This document shows positions 1 to 14,084 of a DNA stretch of 64,000 nucleotides, piece by piece. This DNA is from Anadara kagoshimensis. Taxonomy: Eukaryota > Mollusca > Bivalvia > Arcoida > Arcidae. The stretch's first letter is position 1; each line of letters starts with the position of its first letter. The notes beneath the pieces were generated by a model. The model saw nothing but the letters and a program-made list of their open reading frames with translations, made no database searches and had not been told where the DNA came from. The DNA is taken from assembly GCA_021292105.1 (NCBI GenBank), contig CM037874.1:16598615-16662614 (forward strand). The letters are read 5' to 3'. The position numbers and the translations under genes are program-made.

Positions 1-419
1 AATGGACCAAGTTGTTTCTAAGGAGAACATTTTCAAAGAATTGGCAAAAACTTTGATCTCATTTTCATAAAATTTGCTAAAATTGGGTCAATGAAACATT
101 TTTCAAAAACATGTTATATATGTTAAATGGCCAGGTATCTACTCTTTAGATTTCAAATTTGATGAAAATCTGTGGAACATTAAATACACAATGGCCATTT
201 TAACGATTTTGCTATTAATAGTAATCATGGTAATGGTGGCCATCTTGGATTTTATACATGGTTGCCTTGTACAAACTTTGATGTACTCTACCTAGGAACC
301 TTCCACACCAAATTTGGTTTCAATTAGTCCAGTAGTTATAGAGGAGAACATTAAAGTTTACAGATGCACGGAGACACACACACACACACACACATACACA
401 CACACACACACACTTTACT
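1..419. repeat. Interspersed repeat fragment ending in a (CA)n tract
   Basis: The segment shares phrases with 23,400-24,300, including ACAATGGCCATTTTA, CTACCTAGGAACCTTCCACA and AGAGGAGAA followed by AAAGTTTAC. It therefore belongs to the same dispersed family. It ends in an interrupted CA microsatellite at about 373-412. The left edge lies outside the window. No coding content is visible. Confidence 0.7.
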
Positions 420-1195
420 TTGCCATAAACTAGTATATATGTTTAATGCCCTACTGTATTCTTTCTATACAGGTTAAAAATTTATTCATAATGTCTATTT
501 TTATTTTTTTTATGCTATTTTTAATTATAGCTGACATCTTGGACAACAGGTGAAAATCACAAACTCACCAATTTTAATTTACTTTCCACAATAAAATTTA
601 GTTTTATTTGCTGGGGCAGTTTGAATAAAGAATGTTTTAAAATCGGCTGAATTAAGCATATGATTTATGCTTCTGCTTAAAACACACAATGAAAACAGTT
701 ACAGAAAACTCCTTTATACATTTCTTAAACAGCTAGGCATCTTCATTTTGTATACTGAAACTGAATTAAATTCATGTAATGACACCAAGTCACAGGACAC
801 TATTCTTTATGTGGTTCACCTTTGAACATTCTTCACCAAATTTGGTTGTAAATGGCCTAGTTGTTTATAAGGTGATTTTTAAAAAAAATCAGTTAAATTT
901 AGTATAGTCTCTGCATATTCAATGTATAATGGACCAATGAGAAAAACCCATTCTATATGTTAAATAGCAAGACATCTACATTCTATTTACAAAATTTGAA
1001 TAAATACATGTATAAACATAACATGTTGATTGATGAATCTGTTTTTTAATGATAAACAATCAGAAAAAGAGACACTAGCTCTGTTTGTGTATTAATACAG
1101 TAAAGACACATGGACAAAATTAAAATCCAGCAGATTTTTCAAGAAAGCATACATTTGAGGTACTGCTGAATCATGTATGCTGGTAAATCATAATC
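420..1195. other. AT-rich DNA, no gene seen
   Basis: Sequence is AT-rich with stops in all frames. Around 820-960 there is a weak echo of the same repeat family (CACCAAATTTGGTTGTAAATGG). Nothing else can be supported. Confidence 0.5.
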
Positions 1196-1882
1196 AGGAG
1201 GCCAAAATAGGGCCTGTACTGCTCACCTGGGCAATAAACAGCACAAAAACACAAGAAATACTACATTTCAGGGGCAATAACTCTTGTCATGTCAATCTTT
1301 TTTGCAATTTTTTACTATTTATCTTTCTCTAGTAATTCTCGTGAAAAAAATTGAAACTATACAAAATACAAAAATTTGACCTTTAAATCATTGTCAGATA
1401 TATGTATTTTTTTAAATCTGATATGTACCTAGAATTTGTTAGCTGATTATTTTTGTATCAATACTTTTTATCTATCTCCAACTAGCCAAAAAACAAAAAT
1501 CACAGAAAGTATGACATTTCAGGGGCAATAACATTTAGGGGGATGATCATATTTTAATTAAACTTGCTAAAAAGTTAGATCTTTCATTTTGATCATTTTT
1601 GCAATTTATACTCTTAAAATATGCACAAAATTGAACTTTAATAACAGCTGATATACAGCCAAAACCTGAAAGGTTGAAAACCAGGTCATGACCTTGACCT
1701 GAGGTCATGTAAAAATAACAAAATTTGAAAATCCCATGTCATTATCTTTACAAATAGTCAAGATATAGCAAATTAAAGTTGTTTTGTAAAAATTAGCAAA
1801 ATTAAACACAAAAGTTTACTGATGGACACACGCCTGTTTCGTCATGCCATAACCTCACGTGACCTTTGGCCAGGTGAGCTCA
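1196..1882. repeat. Interspersed repeat with inverted ends
   Basis: It begins AGGCC...GGGCCTGTACTGCTCACCTGG and ends CTTTGGCCAGGTGAGCTCAA, so GCTCACCTG at one end is the inverse of CAGGTGAGC at the other. The interior carries ACCTTGACCTGAGGTCATG phrases. Related copies lie at 20,397-20,983, 22,456-26,248, 51,780-52,079 and 52,440 onward. No open frame of note was found, so it is probably a non-autonomous element. Confidence 0.65.
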
Positions 1883-2909
1883 ATACAAAACTTTGCAATA
1901 AATAGTACAGATCAGTTACAAAATTTTATTTAAGCTACAGTGGAGGGAAATGTGGCAACTGAGGGAAGTTGATAGGGGTATGGTCATTGCAAAGTTTAGC
2001 AATGTCATGTAGCCAAACAACAACAACATCTTGTTTAATCTATGAATCTCAGAGCCACAGGAAGATAGGATGACTGTTCCATGGTATGAGATGGTGATAG
2101 AGGTATGTCAACTTGTCACAAAACCCTGGTGGGTCAGTGTGTCCACAATTGTTAGAAATGGGTTACAGGCGTATCAAATACTTAAGTATCAAATGCAGTG
2201 GCTGCTTGCATATGCACTTAATTCTTTTTGTTTGGCAGATAGGAGACTTGGACAGATTGGATATTTTTGTTCTGTTATTGTTATTTATTGTGATCACAGC
2301 TTTCAGATTGGAAGAAATGATCAAAGTTGGGTATAATCTACTAAGGTAACTTCAATGCCTAATACGACTCTGCACTTTTAGACATTTCATTTAAAATTAT
2401 TACACATTGTACTTATAATGAGTATGTTCAGGAAAAGAACATTTCAATATATATCTTTATAAAGTTCCATACATTCACTATAGTTTGTTCATCATCTAAT
2501 AGTTATTTGCTATTGTCTCTGGTTATATTCATCAATATGAATTTCATCCCAATGTCACTGATTTTGTTGTCCATTTTATTTGTATGGCAGGTAATAATGA
2601 GGTTGACAGTAATACTTATGATCTTTTCAGTAAACGTTTCTATAATTCAGCCAATCTGTTTTTCTGTCACTGGCAATTCTTTGCTTTCTTCATTTTTTTC
2701 TGTCCTTGTTTTTGACTGTACTTAAAACAAAAATAAAATTTGTATTTTTAATATAATAATCACCTTTTTTAAAATATTATTGCTGTATTCCTACTGTCCA
2801 ATTAGTTATAAAAGTTATAAATGTCTTATTAATCTGATGGCTTAAATGTATATAGTGCTGTCCTACACTCAAAGATACATGCAGATGTGAAGACAAACAG
2901 AGAGATGCA
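1883..2909. other. Intergenic or intronic DNA, no supported gene
   Basis: Three short ATG frames occur at 2,070-2,349 and 2,507-2,725. They overlap one another, are low-complexity and hydrophobic, and resemble no family I recognise. I treat them as chance frames. The stretch leads straight into array A. Confidence 0.5.
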
Positions 2910-5900
2910 GAGTGTCCTCACCTTAAGTATATGGATTATATTACAGAGGGTCCTCACCTTAAGTATATGGATTATATTACAGAGGGTCCTCACCTTAAGT
3001 ATATGGATTATATTACAGAGAGTCCTCCCCTTTAAGTATATCGATTATATTACAGAGGGTCCTCACCTTAAGTATATGGATTATATTACAGAGTGTCTCA
3101 CCTTAAGTATATGGATTATATTACAGAGGGTTCTCACCTTAAGTATATGGATTATATTACAGAGGGTCTTCACCTTAAGTATATGGATTATATTACAGAG
3201 TGTCTCACCTTAAGTATATGGATTATATTACAGAGTGTCTTCACCTTAAGTATAAGGATTATATTACAGAAGGTCTACACCTTAAGTATATGGATTATAT
3301 TACAGAGTGTCCTCACCTTAAGTATATGGATTATATTACAGAGTGTCACCTTAAGTATAAGGATTATATTACAGAAGGTCTTCACCTTAAGTATATGGAT
3401 TATATTACAGAGGGTCTTCACCTTAAGTATATGGATTATATTACAGAGGGTCCTAACCTTATAGTATATGGATTATATTACAGAGGGTCTTCACCTTAAG
3501 TATATGGATTATATTACAGAGGGTCCTCACCTTAAGTATATGGATTATATTACAGAGGGTCCTCACCTTAAGTATATGGATTATATTACAGAGGGTCTTC
3601 ACCTTAAGTATATGGATTATATTACAAAGGGTCCTCACCTTAGTATATGGATTATATTACAGAGGGTCCTCACCTTAAGTATATGGATTATATTACAGAG
3701 GGTCCTCACCTTAAGTATATGGATTATATTACAGAGGGTCCTCACCTTAAGTATATGGATTATATACAGAGGGTCCTCACCTTAAGTATATGGATTATAT
3801 TACAGAGTTCTCCCTTAAGTATATAAATTATATTACAGAGGGTCCTCACCTTAAGTATATGGATTATATTACAGAGGGTCCTCACCTTAAGTATATGGAT
3901 TATATTACAGAGGGTCTTCACCTTAGTATATGGATTATATTACAGAGTGTCTCAACTTAAGTATATGGATTATATTACAGAGTGTCTCACTTAAGTATAT
4001 GGATTATATTACAGAGGGTCCTCACCTTAAGTATATAGATTATATTACAGAGGTCTTCACCTTAGTATATGGATTATATTACAGCAGAGTGTCTCACCTT
4101 AAGTATATGGATTATATTACAGAGGGTCCTCACTTAAGTATATGGATTATATTACAGAAGGTCTTCACCTTAAGTATATGGATTATATTACAGAGTGTCT
4201 CACCTTAAGTATATGGATTATATTACAGAGGGTCTTCACCTTAAGTATATGGATTATATTACAGAGTGTCTTCACCTTAAGTATATGGATTATATTACAG
4301 AAGGTCTTCACCTTAAGTATATGGATTTATTACAGAGGTTCTCACCTTAAGTATATGGATTATATTACAGAGGGTCTTCACCTTAAGTATATGGATTATA
4401 TTACAGAGGGTCTTCACCTTAAGTATACGGATTATATTACAGAGGTCTTCACCTTAAGTATATGGATTATATTACAGAGGTTCCTCACCTTAAGTATATG
4501 GATTATATTACAGAGGTCCTCCCCTTAAGTATATGGATTATATTACAATAGGTCTTCACCTTAAGTATATGGATTATATTACAGAGGTCTCAACTTAAGT
4601 ATATGGATTATATTACAGAGGGTCCTCTCCTTAAGTATATGGATTATATTACAGAGGGTCCTCATTTTAAGTATATGGATTATATTACAGATGGTCCTCA
4701 CCTTAAGTATAATTTATATTACAGAGGGCCTCACCTTAAGTATATGGATTATATTACAGAGGGTCTTCACCTTAAGTATATGGATTATATTACAGAGTGT
4801 CCTCACCTTAAGTATATTAATATTACAGAGGTTCCTCACCTTAAGTATATGGATTATATTACAGAGTGTCTCACCTTAAGTATATGGATTATATTACAGA
4901 AGGTCTTTACCTTAAGTATATGGATTATATTACAAAGGGTCCTCACCTTACGTATATGGATTATATTACAGAGGGTCCTCACCTTAAGTATATGGATTAT
5001 ATTACAGAGGGTCCTCATTTTAAGTATATGGATTATGTTACAGAGGGTCCTCACCTTAAGTATATGGATTATATTACAGAGGGTCCTCACCTTAAGAATA
5101 TGGATTATATTACAGAGGGTCCTCACTTACATATATGGATTATATTACAGAGGGTCCTTACCTTAAGTATATGGATTATATTACAGAGGGTCCTCACCTT
5201 AAGTATATAATTTATATTACAGAGTGTCCTCACCTTAAGTATATGGATTATATTACAGAGTGTCTCACCTTAAGTATATGGATTATATTACAGAGGGTCC
5301 TCACCTTAAGTATATAATTTATATTACAGAGGGCCCTCACCTTAAGTATATGGATTATATTACAGAAGGTCTTCACCTTAAGTATATGGATTATATTACA
5401 GAGGTTCCTCACCTTAAGTATATGGATTATATTACAGAGGTCCTTACCTTAAGTAAATGGATTATATTACAGAGGGTCCTCATTTTAAGTATATTGATTA
5501 TATTACAGAGGGTCCTCACCTTAAGTATATAATTTATATTACAGAGGGCCCTCACCTTAAGTATATGGATTATATTACAGAGGGTCTTCACCTTAAGTAT
5601 ATGGATTATATTACAGAGTGTCCTCACTTTAAGTATATTAATTATTACAGAGGTTCCTCACCTTAAGTATATGGATTATATTACAGAGTGTTCACCTTAA
5701 GTATATGGATTATATTACAGAGGTCTTTACCTTAAGTATATGGATTATATTACAAAGGGTCCTCACCTTACGTATATGGATTATATTACAGAGGGTCCTC
5801 ACCTTAAGTATATGGATTATATTACAGAGGGTCCTCATTTTAAGTATATGGATTATTACAGAGGGTCCTGACCTTAAGTATATGGATTATATTACAGAGG

Positions 5901-6808
5901 GTCCTCACCTTAAGAATATGGATTATATTACAGAGGGTCCTCACTTTACATATATGGATTATATTACAGAGGGTCCTTACCTTAAGTATATGGATTATAT
6001 TACAGAGGGTCCTCACCTTAAGTATATAATTATATTACAGAGGGTCCTTACCTTAAGTATATGGATTATATTACAGAGTGTCTCACCTTAAGTATATGGA
6101 TTATATTACAGAAGGTCTTCACCTTAAGTATATGGATTATATTACAGAGGTTCCTCACCTTAAGTATATGGATTATATTACAGAGGGTCCTTACCTTAAG
6201 TAAATGGATTATATTACAGAGGGTCCTCATTTTAAGTATATTGATTATATTACAGAGGGTCCTCACCTTAAGTAAATAATTTATATTACAGAGGGCCCTC
6301 ACCTTAAGTATATGGATTATATTACAGAGGGTCTTCACCTTAAGTATATGGATTATATTACAGAGGTCCTCACTTAAGTATATAATTATATTACAGAGGT
6401 TCCTCACCTTAAGTATATGGATTATATTACAGAGTGTTTCACCTTAAGTATATGGATTATATTACAGAAGGTCTTACCTTAAGTATATGGATTATATTAC
6501 AAAGGGTCCTCACCTTAGTATATGGATTATATTACAGAGGGTCCTCATTTTAAGTATATGGATTATGTTACAGAGGGTCCTCACCTTAAGTATATGGATT
6601 ATATTACAGAGGGTCCTCACCTTAAGAATATGGATTATGTTACAGAGGGTCCTCACTTACATATATGGATTATATTACAGAGGGTCCTTACCTTAAGTAT
6701 ATGAATTATATTACAGAGGGTCCTTACCTTAAGTATATGGATTATATTACAGAGTGTCCTCACCTTAAGTATATGGATTATATTACAGAGGGTTCTCACC
6801 TTAAGTAT
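2910..6808. repeat. Minisatellite array A, left block (36-bp unit)
   Basis: About 108 tandem copies of a 36-bp unit with the core CCTTAAGTATATGG followed by ATTATATTACAGAGGG. Units vary from about 32 to 37 bp through small indels. Recurrent substitutions (GTGTC, AAGGTC, GGCCC, ATAATTTATAT) mark subfamilies. A block containing AGAGGTTCCTCACC plus an AGAGTGT unit recurs near 4,830, 5,650 and 6,395, giving a loose higher-order period of roughly 0.75-0.83 kb. Because 36 is a multiple of three and the unit lacks stops in several frames, it yields many spurious peptides of period 12. Confidence 0.97.
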
Positions 6809-7646
6809 GTAACCGGAAGTGATTCTCTGTCAGAAGCTTCCGTTGTCCCAGATTCTTTAAGGAATATTTTCTGGTTTCTAAGTTGAGTTATAAGTGAATG
6901 AAGTCTCTATACAGCAAAATTATTATAAAGAGATATTATTTGTATGTTTGGAAGGCCTTCCAAATTTCGCTGGATAGAAGGTTCACTCTCCTGTCTCAAC
7001 AGGCACTAAAGAAGAACTAAAAGAGTGAAACAAAAATAAAGTAACATTTATTGCAAACATTTCAGTAAGTATATAGGCATGTTAACGTTCAAGGGGAATG
7101 TGACGTACAGGTGAGCTAAATTGAAGGACGTTCAAAAGGAACAAAGTCGAAGTAAAACGGGAAAATTGGCAAGGGTTGAAAGACAGAAGATGTAATTTCT
7201 TCTGAGGAGAAAAACCCAGAAAAGCAAGTTCAAACTCAGCAGAAAGCTTCTACTTTTAGTTGAACATGCGTACAAAACCCACCCGTGAAAATGTTGTACA
7301 TACCTTAGTGTAGCGATATCAACAGCTTATCTACCAACAGAGGTGTCTACATTGCGGCAGAATCATGACTGTTATATATCAAATAGGAATACATAGAAAA
7401 CGGTGTGTTCAATGTATCTTCACTATGTATGACTTGAGAAATCTTATTAAATAGGTAGCAATAGCTACCAAATAGCTATAGAATAATGGAAATTTATTAC
7501 CATAAAATATATAGATAAAGTTATAAGCTAACTGACATTTGGGACAATATATCATTATAAAGGAGTATAAAATTTAACTAAGGGGAATTAATTTATTAAT
7601 TAATTTAACTATGGGACAAGGAATATAAATATTTCTGTTCCGTCAC
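6809..7646. mobile_element. 838-bp insertion inside array A, probable mobile element
   Basis: Non-repeat sequence interrupts the minisatellite. AAGTAT stands immediately left (6,803-6,808) and right (7,647-7,652), and the array resumes in the same unit phase, as expected for a 6-bp target duplication. The ends GTAACCGGAA and, inverted, GTGACGGAA form a short imperfect inverted repeat. The interior has no long open frame and no recognised domain. AAGTAT is part of every array unit, so the duplication call rests on phase rather than on sequence alone. The alternative is two arrays flanking an original unique segment. Confidence 0.55.
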
Positions 7647-10600
7647 AAGTATATGAATTATATTTCAGAGGGTCTTCACCTTAAGTATATGGATTATATT
7701 ACAGAGGGTCCTCACCTTAAGTATATGGATTATATTGCAGAGGGTCTTCACCTTACATATATGGATAATATTACAGAGGGTCCTCACCTTAAGTATATGG
7801 ATTATATTACAGAGTGTCCTCACCTTAGGTGTATGGTTATATTACAGAGTGTCTTAACCTTAAGTATATGAATTTATTACAGAGATACCTCACCTTAAGT
7901 ATATCGATTATATTACAGAGGGCCCTCACCTTAGTATATGGATTATATTACAGAGTGTCCTAAACTTAAGTATATGGATTATATTACAGAGAGATCCCCT
8001 TAAGTATATGGATTATATTACAGAGGGTCCTCACCTTAAGTATATGGATTATATTACAGAGGGTCTACCTTAAGTATATGGATTATATTACAGAGGGTCT
8101 CACCTTAAGTATATGGATTATATTACAGAGGGTCCTCACCTTAAGTATATGGATTATATTACAGAGGGTCTCACCTTAAGTATATGGATTATATTACAGA
8201 GGGTCCTCACCTTAAGTATATGGATTATATTACAGAGGGTCTCACCTTAAGTATATGGATTATATTACAGAGGGTCCTCACCTTAAGTATATGGATTATA
8301 TTACAGAGGGTCCTCACTTAAGTATATGGATTATATTACAGAGGGTCTCACCTTAAGTATATGGATTATATTACAGAGGGTCTCACCTTAAGTATATGGA
8401 TTATATTACAGAGGGTCCTCACCTTAAGTATATGGATTATATTACAGAGGGTCCTCACCTTAATATATGGATATATTACAGAGGTCCTCACCTTAAGTAT
8501 ATGGTTATATTACAGAGGTCTAACCTTAAGTATATGATTATATTACAGAGGGTCCTCACCTTAAGTATATGGATTATATTACAGAGGGTCCTCACCTTAG
8601 TATATGGATTATATTACAGAGGGTCTTCACCTTACATATATGGATTATATTACAGAGGGTCCTCACCTTAAGTATATGGATTATATTACAGAGGGTCCTT
8701 CACCTTAAGTATATGGATTATATTACAGAGGGTCCTCACCTTAAGTATATGGATTATATTACAGAGGGTCCTCACTTAAGTATATGGATTATATTACAGG
8801 GGTCTTCACCTTAAGTATATGGATTATATTACAGAGGGTCTTCACCTTAAGTATATGGATTATATTACAGAGGGTCCTCACCTTAAGTATATGGATTATA
8901 TTACAGAGGGTCCTCACCTTACATATATGGATTATATTACAGAGTGTCTCACCTTAGTATATGGATTATATTACAGAGTGTCTAACCTTAAGTATATGGA
9001 TTTATTACAGAGATTCCTCCCTTAAGTATATGGATTATATTACAGAGGGCCCTCACCTTAGGTATATGGATTATATTACAGAGGTCCACTTAAGTATATG
9101 GATTATATTACAGAGTGTCCACTTAGTACATGATTATATTACAGAGAGTCCTCACCTTAAGTATATGATTATATTACAGAGGGTCCTCACCTTAAGTATA
9201 TGTATTATATTACAGAGGGTCCTCCCCTTTAAGTATAGATTATATTACAGAGGGCCCTCACCTTAAGTATATGGATTATATTACAGAGGGTCCCCCTTAA
9301 GTATATGGATTATATTACAGAGGGTCCTCACCTTAAGTATATGATTATATTACAGAGGGTCCTCCTTAAGTATATGGATTATATTACAGAGGTCCTCCTT
9401 AAGTATATGGATTATATTACAGAGGTCCTCCCCTTTAAGTATATGGATTATATTACAGAGGGTCCTCACCTTAAGTATATGGATTATATTACAGAGGGTC
9501 CTCACCTTAAGTATATGGATTATATTACAGAGGTCCTCCTTAAGTATATGGATTATATTACAGAGGGTCCTTCCTTAAGTATATGATTATATTACAGAGG
9601 GTCCTCACCTTAAGTATAGGATTATATTACAGAGGGTCCTCTCCTTAAGTATATGGATTATATTACAGAGGGTCTCACCTTAGTACATGATTATATTACA
9701 GAGGGTCCTCACCTTAAGTATTGATTAAATTACAGAGGGTTTCACCTTAAGTATATAATATTACAGAGGGTCCCCCTTAAGTATATGATTATATTACAGA
9801 GGGCCCTCACCTTAAGTATTGAATTATATTACAGAGGGTCTCACCTTAAGTATATAATTATATTACAGAGGGTCCTCACCTTAAGTATATGGATTATATT
9901 ACAGAGGGTCCTCACTTAAGTATATGGATTATATTACAGAGGGTCTCACCTTAAGTATATGGATTATATTACAGAGGGTCCTCACTTTAAGTATATGGAT
10001 TATATTACAGAGGGTCCTCACCTTAAGTATATGGATTATATTACAGAGGGTCCTCACCTTAAGTATATGGATTATATTACAGAGGGTCCTCACCTTAAGT
10101 ATATGGATTATATTACAGAGGGTCTTCCTTAAGTATATGGATTATATTACAAGGGTCCTCACCTTAAGTATATGGATTATATTACAGAGGGTCCTCCTTA
10201 AGTATATGGATTATATTACAGAGGGTCCTCACCTTAAGTATAGGATTATATTACAGAGGGTCCTCCCTAAAGTATATGGATTATATTACAGAGGGTCCTC
10301 CTTAAGTATATGATTATATTACAGAGGGTCCTCCCTTAAGTATATGGATTATATTACAGAGGGTCTCACCTTAAGTATATGGATTATATTACAGAGGGTC
10401 TCACCTTAAGTATAGGATTATATTACAGAGGGTCCTCACCTTAAGTATATGGATTATATTACAGAGGTCCTCACCTTAAGTATATGGATTAATTACAGAG
10501 GGTCTTCACCTTAAGTATATGGATTATATTACAGAGTCCTCACCTTAAGTATAGGATTATATTACAGAGGGCCCTCACCTTAAGTATATGGATTATATTA

Positions 10601-13600
10601 CAGAGGTCTTCACCTTAAGTATATGGATTATATTACAGAGGGCCCTCCCTTTAAGTATATGATTATATTACAGAGGGTCTTCACCTTAAGTATATGGATT
10701 ATATTACAGAGGGTCCTCACCTTAAGTATAAGGATTATATTACAGAGGTCCTCACCTTAAGTATATGGATTATATTACAGAGGGTCTCACCTTAAGTATA
10801 TGGATTATATTACAGAGGGTCCTCATTTTAAGTATATGGATTATATTACAGAGGGTCCTCACCTAGTATATGGATTATATTACAGAGGGTCCTCACTTAA
10901 GTATATGGATTATATTACAGAGGTCTCACCTTAAGTATATGGATTATATTACAAGGGTTCTCACCTAAGTATATGATTATATTACAGAGGGTCTCACCTT
11001 AAGTATATGATTATATTACAGAGGGTCTCACCTTAAGTATATGGATTATATTACAGAGGGTCCTCACCTTAAGTATATGGATTATATTACAGAGGGTCCT
11101 CACCTTAAGTATATGGATTATATTACAGAGGGTCCTCACCTTAAGTATATGGATTATATTACAGAGGGTCCTCACCTTAAGTATATGGATTATATTATAG
11201 AGGGTCCTCACCTTAAGTATATGGATTATATTACAGAGGGCCCTCACCTTAAGTATATAATTATATTACAGAGGGTCTTCACCTTAAGTATATGGATTAT
11301 ATTACAGAGGGTCTCACCTAAGGTATATGGATTTATTACAGAGGGTCCTCACCTTAAGTACATGGATTATATTACAGAGGGTCCTCACCTTAAGTATATG
11401 GATTATATTACAGAGGGTCCTCACCTTAAGTATATGGATTATATTACAGATATTACAGAGGTCCTCACCTTAAGTATAAGGATTATATTACAGAGGGTCC
11501 TCACCTTAAGTATATGGATTATATTACAGAGGGTCCTCACCTTAAGTATAGGATTATATTACAGAGGGTCCTCATTTTAAGTATATGGATTATGTTACAG
11601 AGGGTCCTCCCTTAAGTATGGATTATATTACAGAGGGTCTTCACCTTAAGTATATGGATTATATTACAGAGGGTCCTCACCTTAAGTATATGGATTATAT
11701 TACAGAGGGTCCTCACCTTAAGTATATGGATTATATTACAGAGGGTCCTCATTTTAAGTATATGGATTATGTTACAGAGGGTCCTCACCTAAAGTATATG
11801 GATTATATTACAGAGGGTCCTCACCTTAAGTATATGGATTATATTACAGAGGGTCCTCACCTTAAGTATATGGATTATATTACAGAGGGTTCTCACCTTA
11901 AGTATATAATTTATATTACAGAGGGTCTTCACCTTAAGTATATGGATTATATTACAGAGGGTCCTCACCTTAAGTATATGGATTATAACAGAGGGTCCTC
12001 ACCTTAAGTATATGGATTATATTACAGAGGGTCCTCACCTTAAGTATATGGATTATATTAAAGGGTCCTCACCTTAAGTATATGGATTATATTACAGAGA
12101 GTCCTCCCTTTAAGTATATGGATTATATTACAGAGGGTCCTCACCTTAAGTATATGGATTAATTATAGAGGGTCCTCACCTTAAGTATATGATTATATTA
12201 CAGAGGGCTCACCTTAAGTATATTTATATTACAGAGGGTCCTCACCTTAAGTATATGGATTATATTACAGAGGGTTCTCACCTTAAGTATATAATTATAT
12301 TACAGAGGGTCTTCACCTTAAGTATAAGGATTATATTACAGAGGGTCCTCACCTTAAGTATATGGATTATATTACAGAGGGTCCTCACCTTAAGTATAAG
12401 GATTATATTACAGAGGGTCCTCACCTTAAGTATATGGATTATATTACAGAGGGTCCTCACCTTAAGTATATGGATTATATTATAGAGGGTCCTCACCTTA
12501 AGTATATGGATTATATTACAGAGGGCCCTCACCTTAAGTATATAATTTATATTACAGAGGGTCCACCTTAAGTATATGGATTATATTACAGAGGGTCCTC
12601 ACCTTAAGTATATGGATTATATTACAGAGGGTCCTCACCTTAAGTATAATTATATTACAGAGGGTCCTCACCTTAAGTATATGGATTATATTACAGAGGG
12701 TCCTCACCTTAAGTATATGATTATATTACAGAGGGTCCTCACCTTAAGTATAAGGATTATATTACAGAGGGTCCTCCCATTTTAAGTATATGGATTATGT
12801 TACAGAGGGTCCTCACCTTAAGTATAGGATTATATTACAGAGGGTCTTCACCTTAAGTATATGGATTATATTACAGAGGGTCCTCATCTTAAGTATATGG
12901 ATTATATTACAGAGGGTCCTCACCTTAAGTATATGGATTATATTACAGAGGGTCCTCTTTAAGTATATGGATTATGTTACAGAGGGTCCTCACCTAAAGT
13001 AAATGGATTATATTACAGAGGGTCCTCACCTTAAGTATATGGATTATATTACAGCGGGTCCTCACCTTAAGTATATGGATTATATTACAGAGGGTTCTCA
13101 CCTTAAGTATAAATTTATATTACAGAGGGTCTTCACCTTAAGTATATGGATTATATTACAGAGGGTCCTCACCTTAAGTATATGGATTATATTACAGAGG
13201 GTCCTCACCTTAAGTATATGGATTATATTACAGAGGGTCCTCACCTTAAGTATAGGATTATATTAAAGGGTCCTCACCTTAAGTATATGGATTATATTAC
13301 AGAGAGTCCTCCCCTTTAAGTATATGGATTATATTACAGAGGGCCCTCACCTTAAGTATATGGATTATATTACAGAGGGTCCTCACCTTAAGTATATGGA
13401 TTATATTACAGAGGGTCCTCTCCTTAAGTATAAGGATTATATTACAGAGGGTCCTCACCTTAAGTATATGGATTATATTACAGAGGGTCCTCTCCTTAAG
13501 TATATGGATTATATTACAGAGAGTCCTCCCCTTTAAGTATATGGATTATATTACAGAGAGTCCTCACCTTAAGTATATGGATTATATTACAGAGGGTCCT

Positions 13601-13696
13601 CACCTTAAGTATATGGATTATATTACAGAGGGTCCTCTCCTTAAGTATATGGATTATATTACAGAGGGTCTTCACCTTAAGTATATGGATTATATT
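7647..13696. repeat. Minisatellite array A, right block (36-bp unit)
   Basis: About 168 further copies of the array A unit. Units with single-base losses (GTATAGG, GTATATGATT, CTCCTTAAG) are more common at 9-11 kb. From about 11,040 to 13,690 the units are more uniform. Landmarks such as ATTATGTTACAG near 11,590 and 12,797 and GAGAGTCCTCCC near 12,100 and 13,303 recur about 1.2 kb apart, suggesting segmental duplication within the array. The last unit ends at GATTATATTAGATAATG. Confidence 0.97.
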
Positions 13697-14080
13697 AGAT
13701 AATGTATGGATGCGTCTCATTGCTGCAATATAGGAATAATCAAATTATGCCATCATAAATATCATTCTTTCAACTTAAAGACTATTTAAAAATTGTTGTT
13801 TTTAGATTACACAAAAAGACAAATATAACTCAATAACTTCACTTGCCATAAGACAAAATGATGAAGTATGTTTATTCAACAGTATGGTTGAAAAGTCCAG
13901 CCATACTTTGAAAGAGTGCAGTTGAAAATCCAGCTAGACTTTTTGAAAACAGTCCTGCTCATATGAATATTTCAAGCTGTTTCCAGTTAGATTCCCAAAA
14001 GATTTTCAAAAAGTATAATAGTTGAAAAGTCCAGCCGTACTTTTCAAAAGTATGGTTGAAATGTCCTGCTGGACTTTTTA
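13697..14080. repeat. Diverged short repeats with AAGTCCAGC
   Basis: The phrase GTTGAAAAGTCCAGCC followed by GTACTTT or ATACTTT recurs at about 13,888, 14,021 and, partly, 14,050 and 14,160. CAGTCCTGCTCATATGAATA at 13,950 is echoed as TAGTCCTGCTTATTTAAATA at 14,085. This is an old local duplication of about 130-140 bp. It overlaps the 3' end of the recombinase relic. Confidence 0.6.
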
Positions 14081-14084
14081 AAAA

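Noticed and set aside
2070-2725. Short ATG frames of 72-88 codons
   Set aside because: Overlapping, hydrophobic and low-complexity in AT-rich DNA; no homologue recognised.
2910-13696. Many 60-187-codon frames with period 12 across array A on both strands
   Set aside because: They are the same artefact of a 36-bp tandem repeat. They shift frame at each indel and carry no gene signals.
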